6,416 nt of DNA from Prevotellaceae bacterium (GTDB taxonomy: Bacteria; Bacteroidota; Bacteroidia; Bacteroidales; UBA932), in NCBI GenBank assembly GCA_031284065.1, contig JAITAP010000218.1, positions 1-6,416 on the forward strand, read 5' to 3'. Positions 1 to 5,075 of the stretch are shown here, piece by piece. Every line of letters starts with the position of its first letter. The stretch's first letter is position 1. A program made the translations under genes and the position numbers. The notes beneath the pieces were generated by a model. The model had not been told where the DNA came from, did not search any database, and saw nothing but the letters and a program-made list of their open reading frames with translations.

Positions 1-16
1 ACTTTTGTCGCGCCTC

Positions 17-64
17 AAAACAGGTTTTTCCATTTTTATCTATGGAAAAATCTGTTTTATTTTT
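17..64 (+). terminator. Long hairpin with T-rich tail, candidate terminator of a gene to the left
   Basis: Arm 17-33 (AAAACAGGTTTTTCCAT) pairs with 42-58 over 17 positions with one G-T wobble, leaving an 8-nt loop at 34-41. On the + strand the stem is followed by a run that is almost all T (59-70), as in an intrinsic terminator. No T-rich tail follows on the - strand, so the reading direction is +. It probably ends a gene left of the window. The stem is AT-rich, and its right arm can also join a second hairpin (34-82), so termination may not be its only role. Confidence 0.5.
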
Positions 65-82
65 ATTTTTCCACAGATAAAA
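34..82 (+). repeat. Alternative hairpin sharing an arm with the 17-58 hairpin
   Basis: Bases 34-51 pair with 65-82 over 18 positions with a single A-C mismatch (42 against 74), leaving a 13-nt loop at 52-64. Bases 42-51 also form most of the right arm of the 17-58 hairpin, so the two structures cannot form together. This three-arm layout resembles an attenuator. It lies upstream of the promoter-like box at 84-91, so it would only be in the ATPase mRNA if transcription starts further left. A role as a palindromic repeat or protein-binding site is equally possible. Confidence 0.5.
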
Positions 83-83
83 G

Positions 84-91
84 TATATTTG
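84..91 (+). promoter_or_regulatory. Candidate Bacteroidetes -7 promoter box (TATATTTG) for the ATPase gene
   Basis: TATATTTG matches the Bacteroidetes housekeeping consensus TAnnTTTG at every fixed base and ends 17 bases before the ATG at 109, implying a very short leader. I see no clear TTTG at the expected -33 position; that stretch is T-rich instead. The match is short and the region AT-rich, so chance is possible. Confidence 0.45.
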
Positions 92-108
92 CGGAAAAAT
101 AGAGAGCC

Positions 109-1398
109 ATGAAGCGGAAAATTTATACCGATTTAGTTAGCTGGAAAACCAAATCCGGCAGAATGCCTTTGCTTGTCAACGGTGCGCGTCAGGTGGGGAA
201 GAGCTACATCCTGCAAAAGTTTGGCAGGCAGGAGTTCGACAGCTGCATTACCGTCAACCTTGAAACCGACAAGGCTTTGGCGGAGAAGTTTGAGGACGTT
301 ATCACCCCTTTGCCCATCATTCAGTACATGGAATCCGTACATTCGCAGCGCATCATTCCGGGAAAAACCCTGATTGTTCTGGATGAAATACAGGCGTGCG
401 AAAGGGCGCTGACTTCGCTGAAGTACTTTTGCGAGCAAGCCCCCGAATACCACGTTATAGCGGCGGGCTCTTTGCTGGGGATGGCTGTCAATCGCAAAAA
501 ATACTCGTTTCCGGTTGGCAAGGTGGATGAGGTAACGCTGTTCCCGATGGACTTTGAGGAATTTCTGTGGGCGCAGGGCCGAGAAACCCTCGCCGGGGCA
601 ATTCGCGAATGTTACGAGCAGAGCAAGCCCTTGTATGCACACGCTACGGCCGTAGATTTCTACAACCAATACTTAATTGCAGGCGGCATGCCCGCTGCCG
701 TGAGGGAGTTTGCGAGCTCCGGCAGCTTTGTGGCCGTTGCGGATATTCAAAACAGAATCCTGAACGAATACATAGCGGACATGGCTAAGTACGCCGAGCC
801 CGCTACAAGCGTCAGGATACGCGCCTGCTACGAGTCCATCCCGGCGCAGCTGGCAAAAGAAAACCACAAGTTTCAGTATAGCGTGGTGCAAAAAGGGGGG
901 AGCGCCACCATCTTTGGCGAATCTATTGAGTGGCTCAAGTATGCGGGAGCTGTTCTTAAATGCCAAAAAACGGCTCACGGCGCTATGCCTGTTAAGGTTT
1001 ACGTTGATTTGAGCGATTTCAAGCTGTACATGTCGGATGTGGGGATGCTCACCATGCGGTCGGGCATGGCGGCGCAGGCTGTGCTTTCGCCCCTCGAAAC
1101 CGGAAACCCGTTTATTGGGGCAATTGCCGAAAATTACGTAGCGCAGGCTTTTGCGGCAAACCTCATTTCCCTGCTCTACTGGAAAAATGACAACACCGCC
1201 GAGGTGGATTTTGTGCTACAGAAAGGCGTGGACGTTATTCCTGTGGAGGTAAAGCCCGGCACGCGGATACGCTCCAAGAGTCTGGGCATTTTTATGGAAA
1301 AATATAAGTGTCCGTACGGCATCCGTATCTCAAAGAAGAATTTCGGGTTTGAGAATGGGATAAAATCCGTACCGCTTTACGCCGCTTTTTGCGTTTAG
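109..1398 (+). CDS. AAA-type ATPase with C-terminal DUF4143 (PD-(D/E)xK-like) domain
   Basis: A 429-residue protein of the AAA_14/DUF4143 family, common in Bacteroidetes and archaea and of unknown cellular role. The N-terminal ATPase domain has a Walker A motif GARQVGKS (residues 25-32), a Walker B motif TLIVLDEIQ (87-95, D92/E93) and the family's AGSLLG motif (119-124, likely sensor). GGMPAAV (192-198) is also typical of the family. The C-terminal domain (about 215-400) carries E341, AEVDF (364-368) and PVEVK (378-382); the spacing D367...E380-V-K382 fits the restriction-endonuclease-like fold noted for DUF4143. ATP binding is well supported; nuclease activity is not shown. The ATG at 109 is the first start after an in-frame TAG at 100-102 and gives the usual short lead-in to Walker A. 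The gene appears intact and stands alone, converging on gcvT. No partner gene is visible, so neither a toxin-antitoxin nor a defence role can be argued from context. Confidence 0.9.
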   Translation: MKRKIYTDLVSWKTKSGRMPLLVNGARQVGKSYILQKFGRQEFDSCITVNLETDKALAEKFEDVITPLPIIQYMESVHSQRIIPGKTLIVLDEIQACERALTSLKYFCEQAPEYHVIAAGSLLGMAVNRKKYSFPVGKVDEVTLFPMDFEEFLWAQGRETLAGAIRECYEQSKPLYAHATAVDFYNQYLIAGGMPAAVREFASSGSFVAVADIQNRILNEYIADMAKYAEPATSVRIRACYESIPAQLAKENHKFQYSVVQKGGSATIFGESIEWLKYAGAVLKCQKTAHGAMPVKVYVDLSDFKLYMSDVGMLTMRSGMAAQAVLSPLETGNPFIGAIAENYVAQAFAANLISLLYWKNDNTAEVDFVLQKGVDVIPVEVKPGTRIRSKSLGIFMEKYKCPYGIRISKKNFGFENGIKSVPLYAAFCV

Positions 1399-1432
1399 CC
1401 GTCAAGCGTCGGCGCTCTTCCTAAACGGCGGC
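1381..1432. other. Inverted repeat spanning the convergent stop codons of the ATPase gene and gcvT
   Basis: GCCGC (1381-1385) pairs with GCGGC (1428-1432), CGTTTAG (1392-1398) with CTAAACG (1421-1427), and CCG (1399-1401) with CGG (1410-1412). This makes a bulged 15-bp stem covering the TAG of the ATPase gene (1396-1398) and the TGA of gcvT (1402-1404). The genes are only 3 bp apart, so any terminator must lie within coding sequence. No T-tract follows on either strand, so a bidirectional terminator is only a possibility. Confidence 0.35.
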
Positions 1433-2508
1433 TTTGTAACTTCGGCGGCCAAATACTTGTCGCGCACCTTGACGTAAATCTTTGTGCCCGCCGCTGCGTA
1501 TGCGGCCTGTACGTACCCCATGCCGAAGCTCAGCTTTGTCAGCGGCGACACGGTTCCGCTGGTTACTTCGCCAATTTTCTCCTGCCTGTCGTTGTAAATT
1601 TCGTATCCGGCGCGCGCCACGCCTCTGTCGTTAAGCACAAAGCCTGCCAGCTTGCGCTGCACGCCCGCCGCCTTTTGCGCAAGCAAAGCCTCCTTGCCTA
1701 CAAAATCTTTGGTGAATTTGGTAATCCAACCCAGACCGGCCTCAAGCGGCGTTGTGTGGTCGTTGAGCTCGTGGCCGTAGAGGCAGTACCCCATTTCGAG
1801 GCGTAGCGTATCGCGCGCGCCCAACCCTATGGGCTGTATCCCAAATTCTTTTCCCGCCTCCATCACGGCGCTCCAAAGCTTTGCGGCCTCCGCAGAGCGC
1901 ACGTACAGCTCGCAGCCGCCTGCCCCCGTGTAGCCTGTGGTGGAAAAAACAACCCGCTCAATTCCGGCAAACGTTACCTCTTTGAAGGTGTAGTACTCCA
2001 TGCTTTCCAGCGGCTCGTCGCACAGCTTCTGCATTGCCCGCAGCGCCAATGGCCCCTGCACGGCCAGCTGCGCGTAATCGGCAGAGGCATTAACGAAGTC
2101 AACGCCTGCCGCCAGCCCGAATTGCGCGGCGTAGCGGCTTGCCGCCGCAAAGTCCTTGTCCACGTTGGCGGCGTTGACCACCAGCAGGTATTTTTCTTCG
2201 CTAAACCGGTAAACGAGCAAGTCGTCCACCACGCCGCCGTCTTCGTGCATCAGGCACGAGTACTGCGCCTTGCCGTCAGCGAGTGCGGCGGCGTCGTTGC
2301 AGGTAATGTGCTGTATGAAGGGTAGCGCCTGCTTGCCCAGCGCCCAAAATTCACCCATGTGGCTCACGTCAAACACGCCTAACCTGCGGCACACGCAAAT
2401 ATGCTCATCGCTAATGCCGGTGTACTCTATCGGCATACTATATCCTGCAAACGGCGCCATTCGCGCCCCTAATGATTCGTGAATTTTGGTAAAGGGAGTA
2501 GTCAGCAT
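1402..2508 (-). CDS. gcvT: Aminomethyltransferase, glycine cleavage system T-protein
   Basis: The T-protein takes the aminomethyl group held on lipoyl-GcvH, releases ammonia and transfers the one-carbon unit to tetrahydrofolate, giving 5,10-methylene-THF; it is cytoplasmic. From the ATG at 2508 the protein has 368 residues, normal for the family. Visible motifs are the N-terminal FAGYSMPIEY (20-29) and FDVSHMGEF (46-54), GGVVDDLLVY (91-100) with the D95/D96 pair that includes the catalytic Asp, TGYTGAGGCE (191-200) of the folate-binding region, GLGARDTLRLEMG (228-240), and SGTVSP (317-322) in the C-terminal barrel. A TTG at 2529 would add seven residues, but it lies in a hairpin arm (2529-2552) and the added residues do not look like family sequence, so ATG is preferred. 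gcvH and gcvP are not in the window; in Bacteroidetes gcvT often lies apart from them. No TAnnTTTG box is seen just upstream, so transcription may come through from the 2561-3172 gene. Confidence 0.96.
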   Translation of the reverse strand: MLTTPFTKIHESLGARMAPFAGYSMPIEYTGISDEHICVCRRLGVFDVSHMGEFWALGKQALPFIQHITCNDAAALADGKAQYSCLMHEDGGVVDDLLVYRFSEEKYLLVVNAANVDKDFAAASRYAAQFGLAAGVDFVNASADYAQLAVQGPLALRAMQKLCDEPLESMEYYTFKEVTFAGIERVVFSTTGYTGAGGCELYVRSAEAAKLWSAVMEAGKEFGIQPIGLGARDTLRLEMGYCLYGHELNDHTTPLEAGLGWITKFTKDFVGKEALLAQKAAGVQRKLAGFVLNDRGVARAGYEIYNDRQEKIGEVTSGTVSPLTKLSFGMGYVQAAYAAAGTKIYVKVRDKYLAAEVTKPPFRKSADA

Positions 2509-2528
2509 ACGGTAAGTAGTAAATAGCA

Positions 2529-2552
2529 AATGGCTGTGTTGCCACAGCCATT
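2529..2552 (-). terminator. GCAA-tetraloop hairpin between the exported-protein gene and gcvT
   Basis: Bases 2529-2538 and 2543-2552 form a perfect 10-bp stem. Read on the - strand the loop (2539-2542) is GCAA, a stable GNRA tetraloop. It begins 8 bases after the stop codon of the upstream gene and is followed by TTGCTATTTACT, only a weak T-tract. It may be a leaky terminator or an mRNA 3'-end stabiliser between two same-strand genes, lowering gcvT expression relative to the upstream gene. Confidence 0.55.
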
Positions 2553-2560
2553 CATGTTCG

Positions 2561-3172
2561 TTATTTTTTCTTTTTTTTCGACGACGATTTTTTACTTTTT
2601 TTAGCAGTGGTTTTCTTTTTCACCGCCTTTTCTTCCGCCACCTTTTCCGCCGCCTTTTCCGCTACCTTTTCCGCTGCAATAATAGAGTCGGCTCTGGCTT
2701 TTTCCAGTTGCGCACGTTGCTTATTGCGCTCTTCTTTTTCGGTTAGCATTTGTTTTTTGAGCGTATTCCGCATACCCCAACGCTGCTTGTCGTATTCCCG
2801 ATAATGCTTGCCCGACAAAACTTTTTTTACTTCCTTTTCACGCGCTTCGTCCAGCTGGTCAAAAGGAGTGTCGCCGCTCTTTTTCTTCTTTGTCGCGCCA
2901 AAAGCAGAGGAGGAGGAGGGAATAGCATTAAGCACCAGCTCCTGTAGCAATTCCTCATACTTTATGTTGATAGCTTGAATTGCGGCGTATTCTGTGGGGT
3001 CCAATTCCAACCTCTCCTTCATCATCCGGCTCAAAAAATTTGCGCGGGTTTCGGCCGAAGATATACGCACCAGCGAGGTATCTACCAAAGATGTATTGGC
3101 GGCATTCAATAAAAACGGCATAATGCTTACTCCCAGCAATAGCAGCAATAGCAGCAAAGGCAACTTTTTCAT
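2561..3172 (-). CDS. Exported Spy/CpxP-like helical protein with lysine-rich C-terminal tail
   Basis: A 203-residue protein of unassigned function. Residues 1-25 form a Sec-type signal peptide: MKK, an unbroken run of eight leucines (6-13) and more hydrophobic residues to about 22, then a likely cleavage site near LLNAA. There is no lipobox Cys, so a soluble periplasmic protein is expected. Residues 45-75 (NFLSRMMKERLELDPTEYAA onward) and 105-130 (helix ending VLSGKHYREYDKQR) follow the pattern of Bacteroidetes Spy/CpxP-like LTxxQ proteins, where 'L-x-L-[ST]-x-x-[EQ]' is followed by 'VL-x-x-x-x-x-x-Y'. This is a pattern judgement, not a profile hit. Residues 142-183 are a highly charged helix with AEK(V/A) repeats; 185-203 is almost all K, S and T and ends in KKKKK. 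An ATG is chosen at 3172 because it starts the signal peptide; the frame runs open to 3268, but that extension would bury the signal. The basic tail might bind nucleic acid, envelope polymer or acidic surfaces. Confidence 0.75.
   Translation of the reverse strand: MKKLPLLLLLLLLGVSIMPFLLNAANTSLVDTSLVRISSAETRANFLSRMMKERLELDPTEYAAIQAINIKYEELLQELVLNAIPSSSSAFGATKKKKSGDTPFDQLDEAREKEVKKVLSGKHYREYDKQRWGMRNTLKKQMLTEKEERNKQRAQLEKARADSIIAAEKVAEKAAEKVAEEKAVKKKTTAKKSKKSSSKKKKK
2625..2672 (-). repeat. 12-bp tandem repeat coding AEKV/AEKA units in the exported protein
   Basis: Three 12-bp units lie head to tail at 2637-2648, 2649-2660 and 2661-2672, of the type GCCRCCTTTTCC on the + strand, preceded by a degenerate fourth (2625-2636, GCCTTTTCTTCC). 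In the protein they give the four-residue period A-E-K-(V/A) (about 168-182). The units differ mainly at the third base of the first codon and within the second, so copy number could change without breaking the frame. Confidence 0.8.
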
Positions 3173-3414
3173 GTTACAAAATAGTTTATATAAATTTGGC
3201 TTCTCAATCAGTCGTACAAAAAGACATATACTAATTGGGCAGCTAAGGTAGTGATTTTTTGCTGACAATGGCTTCTTTTTTTTTCCGAAAATTTTATATT
3301 CTCTTAAAGAATTCTAAATTTGTCAAAGTCAAATACCTGCATCTTGTTGAAAAAATCTTTGAAAAAAGGCGGGGCCTGACGAAGGACGGGCGCACACAGA
3401 GCCAGATTTTACGC

Positions 3415-3422
3415 TACATTTG
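3415..3422 (+). promoter_or_regulatory. Candidate lysC promoter -7 box (TACATTTG) inside a palindrome
   Basis: TACATTTG fits TAnnTTTG exactly and would give a lysC leader of about 110 nt. It lies inside the perfect inverted repeat GCTACA-TT-TGTAGC (3413-3426), so a dimeric regulator bound there would occlude the promoter. No clear -33 TTTG is present at the expected distance. A second consensus match, TAAATTTG at 3315-3322, is an alternative with a leader of about 210 nt. Confidence 0.5.
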
Positions 3423-3424
3423 TA

Positions 3425-3461
3425 GCCTTAAAATTTGAGCGTGCAGCTTGCGCTCTAAGGC
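3425..3461 (+). other. Bulged hairpin in the lysC leader
   Basis: GCCTTA (3425-3430) pairs with TAAGGC (3456-3461) and GAGCG (3437-3441) with CGCTC (3451-3455). AAATTT (3431-3436) is a one-sided bulge and 3442-3450 the loop. It falls at or just after the expected start of a transcript from the 3415-3422 box. There is no T-tract after it, so it is not a plain terminator; it could stabilise the mRNA or be part of a control element. Confidence 0.5.
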
Positions 3462-3492
3462 AAAATAGCAATACATAATCTACTTTCCATGC

Positions 3493-3506
3493 TCCCCGCG
3501 AGGGGA
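3493..3506 (+). other. Small GCGA-tetraloop hairpin before lysC
   Basis: TCCCC (3493-3497) and GGGGA (3502-3506) form a 5-bp stem closed by a GCGA loop, a GNRA tetraloop. It ends 30 bases before the lysC ATG, outside the ribosome footprint. The stem is short but strong and lies in a locally GC-rich patch. Confidence 0.45.
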
Positions 3507-3536
3507 CGGACGGTGAAACTATAAAATGAAAATCGA

Positions 3537-4847
3537 ATGAAGGTTTTAAAATTTGGCGGCACGTCGGTGGGCAGCGCAGAGCGCATGAAGGCGCTACTCA
3601 AGCTGATTGTAAACGACGACCCAAAAATTGTCGTGCTATCGGCTATGAGCGGCACAACCAACAGCTTGGTGGAAATAGCTTCGCTGCTGCGCCAAAAAAA
3701 GCAAAGCGAGGCAACAGCCGCCATCAAAAACTTGGAAGAAAAGTACGCCAACGTGGCGGCAGAGCTCTACGCCAAGCCCGAGTACGCAAAGGAGGCCTCC
3801 GGCTTGCTCAGGGCGAACTTTGATTTGCTGCGAAGCTTTTCGGCTGAACGGTTTTCGGTCAAGGAGGAGCGCGTGATTTTGTCTCAGGGCGAGCTCATGA
3901 GTACCATGCTGCAAAACCTGTACCTCAAGGAGCAGGGCGTGCAGTCGGTGTTGCTGCCCGCGCTCAGCTTTATGCGCAAAGACCTGCACGACGAACCCGA
4001 CATGTACTTCATTCGCGAAATGCTAAAGCGCGAGCTGGCGCAACATTCCGATTGCAAGCTGTTCATCACGCAGGGCTACGTTTGCCGCAGCTTTGCAGGC
4101 GAAGTAGATAACCTCAAGCGCGGCGGCAGCGACTACTCCGCCTCTATCATCGGCGCCGCCATTGGCGCAGAGGAGGTGCAGATATGGACGGACATTGACG
4201 GATTTCACAACAACGACCCGCGCGTGGTCAAAAAAACGCACTCCATATCGCACCTTTCGTTCGACGAAGCGTCGGAGCTGGCGTACTTCGGCGCAAAAAT
4301 CCTTCACCCCGCCTGCGTAGCGCCCGTGCAGGAGGCAAAAATTCCGCTGTGGATAAAAAATACTATGGAGCCAACCGCTTTCGGCACGCTCATCAGCGCC
4401 GAAACGGAATCGGGGGACATAAAGGCGGTGGCGGCCAAAGACAACATTACGGCCGTAAAAATCAAGTCGGGACGTATGCTGCTTGCCTACGGGTTTATCC
4501 GGCAAATATTCGAGGTGTTTGAGGACTACAAAACGCCCATTGACATGATTACAACTTCGGAGGTGGCCGTTTCGCTGACAATCGACGACACCTCGAATTT
4601 GGACAAAATTGTGGACAAGCTGAAGCGCTTTGGCGCCGTAGAGGTTGATTCGGGCATGACCATCATTTGCGTTGTGGGGAATAAAATCTCGGAGAGCAAC
4701 GGCGTGGCCGCAAGAATTTTCAGCGCACTTGCAAATATTCCCATTCGCATGATTTCGTTTGGCGGAAGCCGCTACAATGTTAGCCTGCTGGTGGACAGCG
4801 CGTATAAAAAACCGGCAATGGAGGCGCTGAACGAAAAGCTGTTTTGA
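3537..4847 (+). CDS. lysC: Aspartate kinase, lysine-sensitive (aspartokinase III) type
   Basis: This enzyme phosphorylates L-aspartate to 4-phospho-L-aspartate with ATP, the first step towards DAP/lysine, threonine and methionine. The protein has 436 residues, the size of a monofunctional aspartokinase; no homoserine dehydrogenase domain is fused. Kinase motifs are KFGGTSVG (5-12), SQGEL (116-120, E119), RGGSDYSAS (195-203) and WTDIDGFHNNDPR (217-229). Two C-terminal ACT domains cover about 303-436. MLLAYGF (314-320) and IDMITTSEVAVSL (335-347) align with the lysine site of E. coli LysC as I remember it: M314, G319, F320, I321, D336, T340, S341 and E342 match the equivalents of M318, G323, F324, L325, D340, T344, S345 and E346, while S321 is replaced by A317. 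Lysine feedback is therefore inferred. The ATG at 3537 gives the family's standard MKVLKFGG start. The last four codons were copied into the downstream duplication (4836-4993). lysA follows on the same strand 228 bp later. Confidence 0.96.
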   Translation: MKVLKFGGTSVGSAERMKALLKLIVNDDPKIVVLSAMSGTTNSLVEIASLLRQKKQSEATAAIKNLEEKYANVAAELYAKPEYAKEASGLLRANFDLLRSFSAERFSVKEERVILSQGELMSTMLQNLYLKEQGVQSVLLPALSFMRKDLHDEPDMYFIREMLKRELAQHSDCKLFITQGYVCRSFAGEVDNLKRGGSDYSASIIGAAIGAEEVQIWTDIDGFHNNDPRVVKKTHSISHLSFDEASELAYFGAKILHPACVAPVQEAKIPLWIKNTMEPTAFGTLISAETESGDIKAVAAKDNITAVKIKSGRMLLAYGFIRQIFEVFEDYKTPIDMITTSEVAVSLTIDDTSNLDKIVDKLKRFGAVEVDSGMTIICVVGNKISESNGVAARIFSALANIPIRMISFGGSRYNVSLLVDSAYKKPAMEALNEKLF

Positions 4848-4993
4848 AGTCAAATTTACAGGATTACAGAATTTTCAAAATTCACATATTTGTAAATTCT
4901 GAAAATCATGCAATAAGCTGTTTTGAAATCAAATTTACAGGATTACAGAATTTTCAAAATTCACATATTTGTAAATTCTGAAAATCATGCAAT
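4836..4993 (+). repeat. 79-bp tandem duplication covering the 3' end of lysC
   Basis: Bases 4836-4914 and 4915-4993 are the same 79-bp unit with a single difference (G at 4849, A at 4928). Each begins AAGCTGTTTTGA, the codons Lys-Leu-Phe-stop of lysC, so the second copy is a relic of the gene end now in the spacer. Each copy also holds GAATTTT-C-AAAATTC (4869-4883 in the first), an 8-bp inverted pair CAGAATTT/AAATTCTG, and a near-match to the -7 promoter box (CATATTTG at 4885-4892 and 4964-4971). The near identity points to a recent event. Confidence 0.95.
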
Positions 4994-5057
4994 TATGTAA
5001 ATTCTGAAAATCATGCAATTATGTAAATTCTGAAAATCATGTAATTATGTAAATTCT
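4968..5057 (+). repeat. 26-bp tandem array before lysA
   Basis: Three full 26-bp units follow each other at 4968-4993, 4994-5019 and 5020-5045, with a partial fourth at 5046-5057; another copy lies at 4889-4914 inside the first 79-bp unit. The shared core is GTAAATTCTGAAAATCATG. Units differ by one base or so (TTTG against TATG at the start, CATGTAAT against CATGCAAT at the end). There are no spacers between units, so it is a direct tandem repeat and not a CRISPR array. The array ends 18 bp before lysA and so makes up most of its upstream region. Confidence 0.93.
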
Positions 5058-5075
5058 TAAATTCTAATTAAAAAG

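Larger units (their letters stand above)
3173..3536. other. Divergent intergenic region with the lysC leader
   Basis: This 364-bp stretch separates the exported-protein gene (-) from lysC (+) and holds no convincing gene. 3173-3360 is AT-rich with no clear - strand promoter; a TAAATTTG at 3315-3322 matches the + strand -7 consensus. From about 3365 the base composition changes to GC-rich (GGCGGGGCCTGACG and on), and the rest carries a second promoter-like box and two hairpins before the lysC ATG. I could not recognise a known riboswitch; the classical lysine riboswitch fold is not apparent. Confidence 0.6.

Noticed and set aside
1..102. Open frame from the window edge to TAG at 100-102, possible end of an upstream gene
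   Set aside because: The other two + strand frames are open for most of this stretch as well, because it is T-rich. The predicted peptide is low-complexity and most of the DNA is taken up by hairpin arms.
3173..3268. N-terminal extension of the exported protein up to 3268
   Set aside because: It would add 32 residues before a textbook signal peptide that starts at the ATG at 3172.
3489..3524. Eleven-codon frame MLPARGRTVKL in the lysC leader as an attenuator peptide
   Set aside because: It has no run of Lys, Thr or Met codons, and it overlaps the GCGA hairpin with no terminator after it.
3173..3536. Lysine riboswitch upstream of lysC
   Set aside because: I could not trace the five-helix core of that riboswitch, and the two hairpins seen do not match it; only a covariance search would settle this.
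4023..4853. Long - strand open frame (276 codons) opposite lysC, and similar ones opposite lysA and the ATPase gene
   Set aside because: They lie wholly inside well-supported genes on the other strand and show no recognisable domain; they follow from the codon composition of the true genes.
4968..5057. CRISPR-like array
   Set aside because: The 26-bp units abut directly, with no variable spacers, and no cas gene is present.
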